This document shows positions 43,488-53,294 of a stretch of DNA of 64,000 nucleotides, one piece after another. Each line of letters begins with the position of its first letter. The first letter of the stretch is position 1. The notes under the pieces were generated by a model, which saw only the letters and a program-made list of their open reading frames with translations, was not told the DNA's origin and searched no databases. Source of the DNA: Acidocella aminolytica 101 = DSM 11237 (GTDB lineage: Bacteria; Pseudomonadota; Alphaproteobacteria; Acetobacterales; Acetobacteraceae); the NCBI RefSeq assembly GCF_900129125.1, contig NZ_FQVJ01000002.1, positions 124,001-188,000 on the forward strand, read 5' to 3'. A program made the translations under genes and the position numbers.

Positions 43488-45235
43488 TCTATCTGCTGCT
43501 GTTTCTGCTTTCAGCAGGGCTGAATATCCTGGTTGGGCTGCATCAATGGCCGTATGTGCTGGCGGGAAACCTGCAAGACCCTGACTCGTATATGCGCCTT
43601 TTGCGTATCGAGCAGGGAATCCGGGCCGGGCATCTTGTAACCACGGTTGCAGGCGGTCAGTCCGGGGCAGGGGTGATGGTGGAGTGGTCCCGACTGCTCG
43701 ACATGATCATTTGGCTGCTCGCCGCACCCTTGGCGCCATTTTTGGGCTGGCATAAGGCGCTGTTTGCAGCGGGTGTGGCGCTGGGGCCGTTGGGGGTGGG
43801 CGCGCTTGGCACATCCCTGGCTTGGGCCGTGGAGCCGTTTGCCTTGCGCCGCCACCTCTGGGCCGCCGCGGCGGCGGCAGCTTTGCTGCCAGCCATGGCC
43901 AGCATCGCCTTGCCGGGCGTAGTGCATTACCATGTGGCGCTTTTGGTGCTCATCGCGCTCACGGCGGGATGCGTGCTGCGCGCCTTGCGCGAGGATACAT
44001 GGTTCGGCTTCCTTGCGGGTGTGTTTGGCGGCTTCGCCATCTGGATGACGCCGGAGACCATGCCCTTCGTGCTGTTCGCCTTTGCTGGTCTGGCGTTGCG
44101 TTGGCTTTATGCGCCTAATGCCAACACCCTGCTCGCGGTTGCCGCCGGGTGTTTCGATGTTCTGGGCTTCGGGTTTTTCGTTGATCCACCCGCGGGTGGC
44201 TATGGCGTGCCCGAGATAGACCGTCTTTCCTATGTTTACGTCTCAATGGGCCTTATTCTGCTGGCCAGCGCGGCGCTGCTGCTGCGTGTGCAGGCGCGCT
44301 CAAAAAGGTGGCGTGGCCCGTTGGGGCTGGCGGTCATGGGAGTGCCGTTGCTGGGGTGGATCATAGCCTTTCCAGGTGTGATTGAAGGGCCGTCCGGCCT
44401 GCTGCCTCACAATCAAGCAGCGGCATTTTTCAGCCAAATTATAGAGCAACAGCCCCCCCGTCGGCTGGAATTGATCGTGTTTCTACTCCCGGGCGTCTGG
44501 GCGGTGCTTTATGCCGGATGGCGCGTTTGGCGGGAGAGCAAGCCAGAGGCCGTTAATCTGGAGGGCGATCTATTTCTCGCGGCGCCGGTTCGGATACCTC
44601 TGGCCTGGGCTTATATCACTTTTTGCGCCGCCATCGCATTGGCTCTAGGGGCAGGTTATCTACTCTTTACCTCTTTCTCTGCTCTCTTTGCGACGGCCCT
44701 TCTGCCGGTCGCCCTCAGCCGTATAGATGCCGCTGGTGGGGCCTTGGCCATGGCGAAACGTATCGCATTGCTGGCTCTGGTGCTGCTTTGCCCTCTGCTA
44801 GCCGCCCATGGGGCAAAGCCCTCCACCATGGCGACGACGGGGCGCAAGCATCTCTCTTGCAGCCTGCATAATATCGGCCCGTTACTTGCCCAAGCGGCGG
44901 GAAAAGTCGTTCTTGCCCAACCCGAGGATACGCCTGAACTGCTCTATCGCAGCCACATCCTTACGGTCGGTTCACTTTATCATCACGCCATCGCGGGCTT
45001 CATGAGGGATCGCGCCGCGTGGCGCTCCACGCCAAGCACCACAGAGCCCGTTGCCGTAGCCGCTACAAAGGCAAGTTATGTGCTCTTTTGCCCCAAACCG
45101 GGCCGGTACGCCCTCGTGGCAGACCTGCCGCCGGTAACGTTGTGGGATGCGCTGGAAAAGGGTAAAAAGCCTGTTTGGCTGCGTGCCGTTGGCCATAATC
45201 AGGATGGTTGGACGCTTTATAAGATCGTTCCGTAA
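43484..45235 (+). CDS. Polytopic membrane protein with GT-C-like features, function unknown
   Basis: 583 residues with about ten hydrophobic helices up to residue ~440 and a C-terminal soluble part of about 140 residues. The first extracytoplasmic loop carries NLQDPDSYMRLLRI, like the Asp-containing motif at the same place in STT3/PMT-type GT-C glycosyltransferases, and AGGQSGAGVMVEWSRLLD follows. I infer a lipid-linked-sugar transferase but cannot name substrate or family. The start is TTG 43484, overlapping the flavoprotein stop by four bases; later ATGs would lose the loop. The 3' end overlaps anmK by 19 bases. Confidence 0.6.
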   Translation: MIYLLLFLLSAGLNILVGLHQWPYVLAGNLQDPDSYMRLLRIEQGIRAGHLVTTVAGGQSGAGVMVEWSRLLDMIIWLLAAPLAPFLGWHKALFAAGVALGPLGVGALGTSLAWAVEPFALRRHLWAAAAAAALLPAMASIALPGVVHYHVALLVLIALTAGCVLRALREDTWFGFLAGVFGGFAIWMTPETMPFVLFAFAGLALRWLYAPNANTLLAVAAGCFDVLGFGFFVDPPAGGYGVPEIDRLSYVYVSMGLILLASAALLLRVQARSKRWRGPLGLAVMGVPLLGWIIAFPGVIEGPSGLLPHNQAAAFFSQIIEQQPPRRLELIVFLLPGVWAVLYAGWRVWRESKPEAVNLEGDLFLAAPVRIPLAWAYITFCAAIALALGAGYLLFTSFSALFATALLPVALSRIDAAGGALAMAKRIALLALVLLCPLLAAHGAKPSTMATTGRKHLSCSLHNIGPLLAQAAGKVVLAQPEDTPELLYRSHILTVGSLYHHAIAGFMRDRAAWRSTPSTTEPVAVAATKASYVLFCPKPGRYALVADLPPVTLWDALEKGKKPVWLRAVGHNQDGWTLYKIVP

Positions 45236-46311
45236 AGTCGTCCGCCTTTCTGCGGAGCAGCAACGCCGGTTGTGGTGGGCAGAGACAGTGGCAGCCCGCG
45301 TAGTGAACGCACCGCTAGAAAGGCAAAACATTGTGCCTCCAGCGCGTCGCCATTCCATCCAACATCCTCCACTGGGCGTACTGACACCGAAAACCGTTCT
45401 GCCAGACCTTTCATCAAGGTGCTGTTATGCCGCCCTCCGCCTGTCACCAGAACCTGTTTTGGCGGAGTGGGCCAAGGGGCTTGTGCAATGGCGGTGCAGA
45501 TAAACGCTGCCAGTGTCGCCGCCGCATCCGGTGCCGCCAACCCCTCCGTTGCTTCCGCGATCAGCCCTGAGAAGCTCAGCCGGTCCAGGGATTTCGGCGC
45601 GGGCCGCGCAAAAAACGGGTGAGCCAGCAGAGCGTCGAGCCTACTTAGATCAACCTGGCCTGAGCCCGCCAGTGCGCCGTCCTTGTCGTATGGCTGGCCG
45701 AGATGCACCTGCGCGAGATCATCTAGCGGACCGTTGCCGGGGCCCGTATCGCAGGCCAGTACCTCACCATCCGGTCCCAGCCATGTAGCATTCGCCACCC
45801 CGCCAATATTCACAATCAGTAGCGGCTTTTCCATCTCCCGCGCCAGGGCCGCATGAAACACGGGCACTAGCGGGGCGCCTTCGCCGCCAGCTTTCACATC
45901 GTCGCTGCGGAAATCATACACCACAGGTAGGCGGGTAAGGCGCGAGAGCAATGCGGCATCACCAATCTGCCAGGTCCGGCGCTGCGTAGGCGAATGCAGG
46001 ATAGTCTGACCATGAAATCCAATGATATCAGCCGTTTGCCCCATCATTGCCACGGCCAGCGCATGGTCTCGGGTGAGACGCTCTTCCACGTCGCGCAGGA
46101 ACGGATCATCCGACGCCAGGGTAGGGGCCAGATCAAGAATCCGTCGCAGATCCGCTCGTAATCCTTCTTCATAGAGTAACGTGGCCGCCGGGCCGAAGCC
46201 GCTGATGCGTTCACCATCAGTTTCAATCCACGCGGCATCCACCCCATCCAACGATGTGCCCGACATCAGCCCGATGGCCCGTATGCGTTTCGTCCCGCCG
46301 TTAATTGTCAT
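45217..46311 (-). CDS. anmK: Anhydro-N-acetylmuramic acid kinase
   Basis: Phosphorylates and hydrolyses 1,6-anhydro-MurNAc to MurNAc 6-phosphate during peptidoglycan recycling. ASKHA-fold signatures: [18 protein letters not shown] (phosphate 1), [37 protein letters not shown] and [12 protein letters not shown]. Length 364 is standard. It is divergent from tyrS with about 100 bases between the starts, and is the usual neighbour of tyrS in many proteobacteria. Confidence 0.95.
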   Translation of the reverse strand: MTINGGTKRIRAIGLMSGTSLDGVDAAWIETDGERISGFGPAATLLYEEGLRADLRRILDLAPTLASDDPFLRDVEERLTRDHALAVAMMGQTADIIGFHGQTILHSPTQRRTWQIGDAALLSRLTRLPVVYDFRSDDVKAGGEGAPLVPVFHAALAREMEKPLLIVNIGGVANATWLGPDGEVLACDTGPGNGPLDDLAQVHLGQPYDKDGALAGSGQVDLSRLDALLAHPFFARPAPKSLDRLSFSGLIAEATEGLAAPDAAATLAAFICTAIAQAPWPTPPKQVLVTGGGRHNSTLMKGLAERFSVSVRPVEDVGWNGDALEAQCFAFLAVRSLRGLPLSLPTTTGVAAPQKGGRLYGTIL

Positions 46312-46413
46312 GTGCCACGTGGTAGGCGCGCAAGGCGTATGGCATCAAGAGCACGTCCTTGGCTTTGCCAGCCCGTCCGCCTGTGCTACCCGCCCCGGCA
46401 CAGGAGTAGAACC

Positions 46414-47646
46414 ATGGCGAAAAGCGAATTTCTGGTCGAGGCGAAGGCCCGCGGCTTCATCTTCCAATGCACGGACGAGGCGGCTTTGGACGAAGCCTGC
46501 GCGAGCGGTTCCATTGCAGGTTATGCCGGGTTCGACCTGACGGCCGATAGCCTGCATGTCGGCCACATGATTCCGATCATGTTGCTGCGCCTTTTCCAAC
46601 GCCATGGTCACCGTCCGGTAGCGCTCATGGGCGGCGGCACCACCCGCATCGGTGACCCATCTTTCCGTGAGGAAGCCCGCCAGCTTTTGTCTGACGAGCA
46701 GATCGCCAAGAACCTCGTCGGTATCCGCAAAAATCTGGAAGCCTTCATCAATTTCGGTGAGGGACCGAATGACGCCATTCTGGTAAATAACGCAGACTGG
46801 CTGGACCAACTCTCTTATATTGGCCTACTGCGCGAGGTTGGGGTGCATTTCTCCGTCAACCGTATGCTTTCCTTTGATTCCGTGAAGAGCCGCCTGGACC
46901 GTGAGCAGGGCCTCACATTCCTGGAATTCAACTACTCCATTCTCCAAAGCTATGATTTCCGCGAGCTCAACCGGCGCCAGAACGTGGTGCTGCAGATGGG
47001 AGGTTCTGACCAATGGGGTAATATTGTCTCCGGTATCGAGTTGGTACGCCGGACGGACCAGAAATCCGTATTCGGCCTTACTACGCCGCTTATCACCACC
47101 GCCTCCGGGCAAAAGATGGGCAAGAGCGCCGCGGGAGCTGTTTGGCTCTCGGCTGAGAAGCTGAGCCCGTATCAATACTGGCAGTTCTGGCGGAATACTG
47201 AGGACGCGGATGTAGGCCGCTTCCTGCGTCTGTTCACGGATGTTCCCCTGGATGAAATTGCGCGTCTAGAAGCTCTGGGCGGTGCGGAGATCAACCAAGC
47301 CAAGATCATTCTCGCGACCGAGGCGACCACCCTTGCCCATGGGCGCGCGGCCGCTGAGGAAGCCGCCGAGACCGCCCGCAAGCTCTTCACCGAGGGAGTC
47401 GCCGCAGGAGCGCTGCCAAGCATTACCCTCACGACTGCGGAATTCGGCGAGGGGTTGCCAGCCTTCGCCTTGTTCGTGAAGGCTGGTCTGGCTGGTTCAA
47501 ACGGTGAGGCCCGCCGCTTGATCCGCGGTGGTGGTGCGCGGCTGGATGATGCGGTGATCGTTGATGAAGCACAGCTCATCCTGCCTAAGCCGGAGCAAAA
47601 ACTCTCGGCGGGCAAGAAGCAGCATGTGCTGGTGAAGGTAGCGTAA
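46414..47646 (+). CDS. tyrS: Tyrosyl-tRNA synthetase
   Basis: Class I aminoacyl-tRNA synthetase of the shorter bacterial TyrRS clade. The HIGH equivalent is in [12 protein letters not shown], the KMSKS equivalent in [12 protein letters not shown], and the tyrosine-binding DQWGNI block ([13 protein letters not shown]) is intact. A C-terminal S4-like RNA-binding domain ([25 protein letters not shown]) completes the protein. ATG 46414 gives 410 residues; the upstream in-frame region is Arg-rich and not family-like. Confidence 0.95.
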   Translation: MAKSEFLVEAKARGFIFQCTDEAALDEACASGSIAGYAGFDLTADSLHVGHMIPIMLLRLFQRHGHRPVALMGGGTTRIGDPSFREEARQLLSDEQIAKNLVGIRKNLEAFINFGEGPNDAILVNNADWLDQLSYIGLLREVGVHFSVNRMLSFDSVKSRLDREQGLTFLEFNYSILQSYDFRELNRRQNVVLQMGGSDQWGNIVSGIELVRRTDQKSVFGLTTPLITTASGQKMGKSAAGAVWLSAEKLSPYQYWQFWRNTEDADVGRFLRLFTDVPLDEIARLEALGGAEINQAKIILATEATTLAHGRAAAEEAAETARKLFTEGVAAGALPSITLTTAEFGEGLPAFALFVKAGLAGSNGEARRLIRGGGARLDDAVIVDEAQLILPKPEQKLSAGKKQHVLVKVA

Positions 47647-48325
47647 CAGCCCTTGCCCAGACTGTTCTTTTAGAGCGGGGTCAGGTCTGCGTAACGCCTG
47701 AGCCCCTCCAGGTATCCCGCAGGTATATAGGTCTTTAAGTGGAGTGCCGGTGTGGTTACGTCGGCAATATGCATAGCCAGGGCAGCTTTCGACACATGTC
47801 GCGTCGCCCTAGCTGTTTCAAACCCGGCGATTTGCGCCAAGGCTAAAGTCGGCGTCACGAAATCTGGTCAGGACGAGGTGTTGAGTGCCTAGGCAAAAGT
47901 TGGACACCCCCTTTGCCATAACGTGAGGTCCATTCAGGGAGGTGCCAGGGCTTTAAAACATTCTGATAATGCGAGATATGTTGCTGAAATCCCGTCTCGA
48001 GCCATAGCCCCCATATATGGGGTGCAGAAATTCAAACGCAGCGAGACTTCAAAAACCGCCCCGCTTCGCGCCTCAACCGAGGCGAGCGACAGACAGGCCG
48101 TATCGTCCGTGAAGAACTGCGCCTTGCCTCCGTTGATGCACAGTCCTTGAATTTCACTAGGCACATACTGTGCCCGCTAAAAAAGCACCCTGCCCACAGA
48201 ATGTTCGCATTACGCGTATGCTCTGGCAATCACTGCTGTTTCATCCTCGCTTTCACCTCTGGTTGCTATTGCGTTGGGAAACATGCCTGCGCATGCTGGC
48301 CTAGACGCGTATCCGAGGAGTTTGC
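47647..48325. other. 679-bp gap without a recognised gene, possible remnants
   Basis: Between tyrS and the DUF2126 gene. Two short minus-strand frames (47670-47858, 62 codons; 47934-48164, 76 codons, GTG start) have unremarkable codon use and no family that I recognise; either could be a fragment of a lost gene. A perfect palindrome CCCCATATATGGGG lies at 48009-48022. The string CAAAAGTTGGACACCCCC near 47893 resembles the ends of some insertion sequences, but no mate was found. The promoter of the large gene should lie in the last 150 bases; GAGGAG precedes its ATG. Confidence 0.35.
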
Positions 48326-51300
48326 ATGTCCATTCACGCCGCCATCACGCATCGCACCTCCTATAAATATGACCGGCCTGTCTCGCTGGGGCCGCAGACC
48401 ATTCGGTTGCGCCCGGCACCCTATGCGCGCACGCCGATCATTTCCTATTCCTTGCAGGTTCTGCCCAAACCACACTTCCTCAACTGGCAGCAGGACCCGC
48501 AGGGAAATTTCCTCGCTCGCGTTGTTTTTCCCGAGCGCGTTACCAGCTTCGAGGTCGTTGTGGATGTCGTGGCCGACATGGCCACGATCAACCCGTTCGA
48601 TTTCTTTCTGGAACCCGAAGCTGAAACTTACCCCTTCGCCTATGACCCCGTGCTTGGGGAGGAACTTGCGCCTTTCCGTATCCTTAACGAACCAGGCCCG
48701 TTGCTTGCCGGACTCATTGATGAGGTAAAGGCCAAATTCTCGGGCGAGCCGACGCGTACGGTCGATATGTTGGTTGAAATCAACCGCGTCGTGCATGAAC
48801 GCATTTCTTACGTCGTGCGCATGGAACCCGGCGTTTACACGCCTGAGGAAACGCTGGCATTCTGCAAGGGCTCCTGCCGAGATTCCGGTTGGCTGCTGGT
48901 GAATCTGCTGCGCCATCTTGGCTATGCGGCGCGTTTTGTCTCTGGCTATCTTATTCAGCTTACAGCGGACCAGAAGCCCGTTGATGGCGGAGCGGCCGGC
49001 CCGGATGCTGACTTCACAGATCTTCATGCCTGGGCCGAGGTGTATTTGCCCGGCGCTGGCTGGGTCGGGCTGGACGCAACATCCGGCTTGCTGACCGGAG
49101 AAGGTCACATCCCGCTTGCAGCGACCCCATCCCCGCAATCCGCGGCGGCCATTTCTGGTGGCTTCACGGCAGAGGACGGCACTGAAGCCGAATTCGACTT
49201 CCACATGGAAGTCCGTCGCATCTCCGAAACCCCGCGCGTCACCAAGCCTTATACCGACAGGCAATGGCAGGATATTCTGGCCCGTGGCGCCCAGGTGGAT
49301 CGTGCTTTGCTTCAGCACGATGTCCGCCTGACAATGGGCGGTGAGCCTACCTTTGTCTCGGTCACGGACCATGAGGGCGCGGAGTGGAATATAGACGCGC
49401 TAGGCCCGACTAAGCGTGCTTATGCTGGGCGGCTCATCCGGAAGCTCACGCCGCTCTGGGGCAAGGGCGCAGCTTTAACCTACAATATGGGCAAGCATTA
49501 TCCCGGAGAACAACTGCCTCGCTGGGCTATTCATGCCCATTGGCGCGCCGATGGCGAACCCGTTTGGAAAGACCCGTCTTTCCTTGCCTCGGATGATGAT
49601 CATGACGACGCCACTGCCGAAGACGCCACTGCCTTCGCCCAAGCCTTGGCCGAGCGTTTACGGGTAGATCCTGGCCTTGTGAACGCCGCGTTCGAGGACA
49701 TCCATTATTATCTCTGGCGCGAAAAACGCCTTCCTGCCAATGTTGTTACCGAGGACGCCAAGCTGCGCGACCCACTCGAACGCGCGCGTCTCGCTAAAGT
49801 TTTTGGCCAAGGGTTGGCGTCCAGTGTCGGTGCCGTGCTGCCGCTGCGCCGTGTCATCATGGATGGTCGGCGCTGTTGGCAATCTGGCCGTTGGTTCTTC
49901 AAGGACGATGTGATGTTCCTGATCCCAGGGGACAGCCCTATCGGCCTGCGCCTCCCGTTGGAAAGCCTGCCCTGGACCAGCCCGGACAATATCGAGCAGG
50001 ATTACGAAGCCGATCCGTTCGCGCCCAAGACCAATCTACCCCGGCGCGATGCGTTCCAGTTCGCGCGCTACCGCACCGGTACTAGTGAAGGAGCGGGTGC
50101 CATAGAGAATTTCCGCCCCGTGCCGCAGAGCTTGCCCGTGGTGGGACGGGAGGAGCCCGGAGTGGTCCGCACCGCCCTTTGCGTGGAAGCGCGGGACGGG
50201 CGGCTTCACATCTTCTATCCGCCGCTCTACGACGCGGCGGATTGGCTGGAACTCACAGCAGCCATTGAAGCAACTGCTGCTGAGTTTGGCCGCAAGGTGA
50301 TGTTGGAAGGTTACCTCCCGCCTGAGGATGAGCGCATCGTCAATTTCTCGGTCACACCAGACCCTGGTGTGATTGAGTGCAATATCCCGGCTTCATCCTC
50401 CTGGGCACAGCTTGTTGAACGCAGCGGCCAGCTCTACGACGCCGCGCGGGAAGTTGGGCTGGCGGCAGAGAAGTTTATGTTGGATGGGCGACATGTTGGT
50501 ACCGGGGGCGGCAACCATGTGGTAATGGGTGCAAGCTCTCCCACTGACTCCCCCTTCCTGCGCCGGCCGGATCTGCTGAAATCCATGCTTGGGTTCTGGC
50601 ATAACCATCCTAGCCTCTCCTTTCTGTTCTCCGGGCTATTCATTGGGCCTTCATCCCAGCATCCACGAATCGACGAGGCGCGGGAGGATTCGATCAACGA
50701 ACTGGAAATCGCCTTCCGTCAGGTCACCCGTCAGACCCAGACACCGCCATGGCTGGTGGACAGGCTGTTCCGCAACATTCTCTGCGATATGACCGGCAAT
50801 GGTCATCGCACGGAATTTTGCATCGACAAGATGTACTCTCCGGACTCATCCTCTGGTCGACGTGGTCTGGTCGAGTTTCGCGCCTTTGAAATGCCGCCCC
50901 ATGCTGAAATGTCCGCTGCCCAGGTGCTGCTGATGCGCTCCGCCATCGCGGCCTTCTGGGAACGCCCTTATGAGCGCCGCATGGTTCGTTGGGGTACTCG
51001 CCTGCACGATGAATTCCTGCTGCCGCATTATTGCAAGGCGGATTTCAAGGATTGCCTGGAAGAGTTGGCCGGTTACGGCTTCCCGCTGGACGCCGCATGG
51101 TTTGCCCCGCATCTTGAATTCCGCTTCCCCAAACTGGGCGATGTTACGGTGCGGGATATTCAGCTTGAACTCCGTCATGCGCTGGAGCCTTGGCACGTTC
51201 TGGGAGAGGAGCAGAATTCTGGCGGCACCGCCCGCTACGTGGACAGCTCCGTCGAGCGCCTGCAGGTAAAGGTGGATGGCTGGGTAGATGAGCGTTATGT

Positions 51301-51667
51301 GCTAGCCTGTAACGGCGCTGCCATGCCGCTTCAGCGCACTGAGACGCCAGGGCAATATGTCGCGGGCGTGCGGTTCAAGGCTTGGCAGCCATATTCGGCA
51401 CTACACCCCACCATCGCAGCGCAGACACCTTTAATATTTGACGTATACGACACATGGACGGGCCGTTCCATCGGCGGGATGACGCACCATGTATCGCATC
51501 CGGGCGGGCGCGCTTATGAGGATTTTCCGGTGAATTCCAATTCCGCCGAGGCCCGCCGCCGCTCCCGTTTCTGGCCTTTTGGCCACACGCCGGGCCTTAG
51601 CGCTCAGCCGTTGCCTGTAGAAGGCCCTGAATATCCCCGCTGCCTAGATCTGCGCCGCCATGCTTAA
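48326..51667 (+). CDS. Large transglutaminase-like / DUF2126 protein
   Basis: 1113 residues, no signal peptide. Residues 1-165 match the bacterial transglutaminase N-terminal domain (HAAITHRTSYKYDRPVSLGP). The transglutaminase core has Cys 184 (CKGSCRDSGWL), His 234 (DLHAWAEVY) and Asp 250 (GLDATSGL). From about 280 onward lies the long DUF2126 region, starting RLTMGGEPTFVSV and including GTGGGNHVVMGA, HNHPSLSFLFSGLF and VEFRAFEMPPHAEMSAAQ. The family is proposed to belong to peptide-ligation or modification systems with circularly permuted ATP-grasp and alpha-E proteins; none is adjacent here. Cytoplasmic role unknown. Confidence 0.85.
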   Translation: MSIHAAITHRTSYKYDRPVSLGPQTIRLRPAPYARTPIISYSLQVLPKPHFLNWQQDPQGNFLARVVFPERVTSFEVVVDVVADMATINPFDFFLEPEAETYPFAYDPVLGEELAPFRILNEPGPLLAGLIDEVKAKFSGEPTRTVDMLVEINRVVHERISYVVRMEPGVYTPEETLAFCKGSCRDSGWLLVNLLRHLGYAARFVSGYLIQLTADQKPVDGGAAGPDADFTDLHAWAEVYLPGAGWVGLDATSGLLTGEGHIPLAATPSPQSAAAISGGFTAEDGTEAEFDFHMEVRRISETPRVTKPYTDRQWQDILARGAQVDRALLQHDVRLTMGGEPTFVSVTDHEGAEWNIDALGPTKRAYAGRLIRKLTPLWGKGAALTYNMGKHYPGEQLPRWAIHAHWRADGEPVWKDPSFLASDDDHDDATAEDATAFAQALAERLRVDPGLVNAAFEDIHYYLWREKRLPANVVTEDAKLRDPLERARLAKVFGQGLASSVGAVLPLRRVIMDGRRCWQSGRWFFKDDVMFLIPGDSPIGLRLPLESLPWTSPDNIEQDYEADPFAPKTNLPRRDAFQFARYRTGTSEGAGAIENFRPVPQSLPVVGREEPGVVRTALCVEARDGRLHIFYPPLYDAADWLELTAAIEATAAEFGRKVMLEGYLPPEDERIVNFSVTPDPGVIECNIPASSSWAQLVERSGQLYDAAREVGLAAEKFMLDGRHVGTGGGNHVVMGASSPTDSPFLRRPDLLKSMLGFWHNHPSLSFLFSGLFIGPSSQHPRIDEAREDSINELEIAFRQVTRQTQTPPWLVDRLFRNILCDMTGNGHRTEFCIDKMYSPDSSSGRRGLVEFRAFEMPPHAEMSAAQVLLMRSAIAAFWERPYERRMVRWGTRLHDEFLLPHYCKADFKDCLEELAGYGFPLDAAWFAPHLEFRFPKLGDVTVRDIQLELRHALEPWHVLGEEQNSGGTARYVDSSVERLQVKVDGWVDERYVLACNGAAMPLQRTETPGQYVAGVRFKAWQPYSALHPTIAAQTPLIFDVYDTWTGRSIGGMTHHVSHPGGRAYEDFPVNSNSAEARRRSRFWPFGHTPGLSAQPLPVEGPEYPRCLDLRRHA

Positions 51668-51999
51668 AAGGGGTGGGCATGAGTTCTGCGTAAGCTCGCG
51701 TTGGATGGGTGACACAATCGGCAGCTTAAGAGGGCATGGCTGTAATCAATGAAACGGCGATCTCTCAAGGGGGCATATCTGTTGCAAGCGTAAGCTAAGC
51801 CGGTTCGCTAGGCGGCGGAAATACTTCCGTAGTTGACCCATAGGTAATTGAATCCGGAACTATTAAGTTTACTAAATAGATGACTAGCTGTAGAACAAAG
51901 TGTGACCATGTCCCTTCGCGCCTTCAATGAGATGTTTCCAGGAAGGAAACGGGCGAGATTGTACCGGATGCTATCCGTCAGCTAGCGCGTTCGATCATG
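51668..51999. other. Non-coding stretch upstream of the tnpB remnant
   Basis: AT-richer than its surroundings from about 51840 (GAATCCGGAACTATTAAG). No gene or clear insertion-sequence end was recognised. It may hold the left flank of the decayed element. Confidence 0.3.
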
Positions 52000-52810
52000 C
52001 GGCACGTCATGCGACAGCATCGACGCCCAGACATGCATCATATTTCGATGCGGCTGGACCACCGTGCTGCGTGCTTAGAGCCACCATCCAAGGCGACTCA
52101 ACAAGATCGTGTCGGCTGGTTGATCAACATGTCTACCATGACCAAGGGGGCCAAGATCGCAGTTCCGCTTCTGGCCTACGAACGGCACGAACAGCGCGGT
52201 GGCCGCTTGTGCAATGGCGTGCTCGTCACCGAGGACAGGGAGAACGGCACTCTGTCGTTCGGCGTGGTCTCCGACATCGGTGCAGACTGCGAGGCTAGCC
52301 GCGCCGCTTACCAGCCCGAGCGCGAGATCACGGCGCTGGATTTTGGTCTGTCCACGCTGTTCGCCGGGCACGAAGGACAACTTCGCGGCAAGGGCTGGCT
52401 CAAGGCGCTTCGCGCTTATGACCAACGCATTACCAGAATTGCTTGTGGGCAGCAGCGGCACACGGTCGCAGGCCGCGTGCCAGCGCGCGATACCGGAAAG
52501 CCGTTGCATCTCTTCGTGGCCGGATCAGAGCCGAAGTCGGACGTGTCCTGACCGTCCTCGTCGTCGCCAAGCGGCCTGCTGCCATCGCTCTGGAACGACT
52601 GAATTTCCAGAACCCGGCGCTATCGCGGCGGCTGAACCGCATCATCCAGAACTGCGGCCGCTCCATCATTCGAGCCAAATTGTCCGATTTCCATGATCGT
52701 TTCGGAATCATCTCGGAAGAGGTGAACCCGGCCTACACGTCGCAGACATGTTCCTGCTGCGGTTACGTGGACAAGCGAAATCGCCCATCACAGAGCGCCT
52801 TCCGGTGCAA
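52000..52810 (+). pseudogene. tnpB: Decayed IS200/IS605-type TnpB (frameshifted and 3'-truncated)
   Basis: Two frames joined by a shift reconstruct TnpB. In the first, WLINMSTMTKGAKIAVPLL leads to the RuvC-I motif ITALDFGLSTLFAGHEG. After GQQRH a duplicated AC at about 52460-52463 moves to the second frame, giving ASARYRKAVASLRGRI, then RuvC-II Glu in AIALERLNFQNPALS, LNRIIQNCGR and the zinc-finger half VNPAYTSQTCSCCGYVDKRN. The homology stops at FRC near 52810: the second CxxC pair and the last RuvC Asp are missing. The product cannot be an active RNA-guided nuclease. No tnpA was found. The N-terminal third is also unclear. Confidence 0.82.
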
Positions 52811-53294
52811 AGTCCATACTTCGGTGCGGAAAAGAGCAAAGTGGTCCGGATGTCAGGTCAGACCAATTCACCAAATCTGGTGCCGATTTCGTTAGCTGGA
52901 TAGTTCCCTTTGGATCCTTACATCTTAACCTGCCTGATATGCTCAGTAGATGAGTGCTGCTCCCGATACCGGTGCCGAACGCGACGTCTAGCATGACCTA
53001 TGCGGTAAGGCAGGAAAGACCAGTTTGCGCCTGACCAACGACTGCGAACCGCCTTCCCAACTTTTTCAACAAGTCCGAAAGACGTTTTTGTCGCCAGCGG
53101 GCCAGCGTTCATCGCGCCATCTTCCATGTCATCGAGAAGGGGCGGCTAAGGGCTGCCGTTATATTGTCAGACCTGCTGCATTCACCGGGCTGCGGAAGTT
53201 GTGGCCGATAGCATACGGTAGATGACCTACGGTTAGGCTTAACTCCATTGAAATCTTCAATGCCTAATAGAACCAGACATTCCGTTGGAGAAAA
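52811..53294. other. Gap between tnpB remnant and chemoreceptor gene
   Basis: No gene that I can support. A minus-strand frame (52918-53127, 69 codons, Arg/Ser-rich) could be a fragment. The abrupt loss of TnpB homology near 52810 marks a deletion or recombination point. The chemoreceptor promoter probably lies in the last 100 bases, which are AT-richer. Confidence 0.3.

Noticed and set aside
48266-49372. 368-codon minus-strand frame opposite the DUF2126 gene
   Set aside because: Antisense shadow of a well-supported transglutaminase domain; residues are His/Arg/Gln-rich with no motif.
52000-52810. Active TnpB or TnpB-derived RNA-guided nuclease
   Set aside because: Frameshift, loss of half of the zinc finger and loss of the final RuvC Asp exclude activity.
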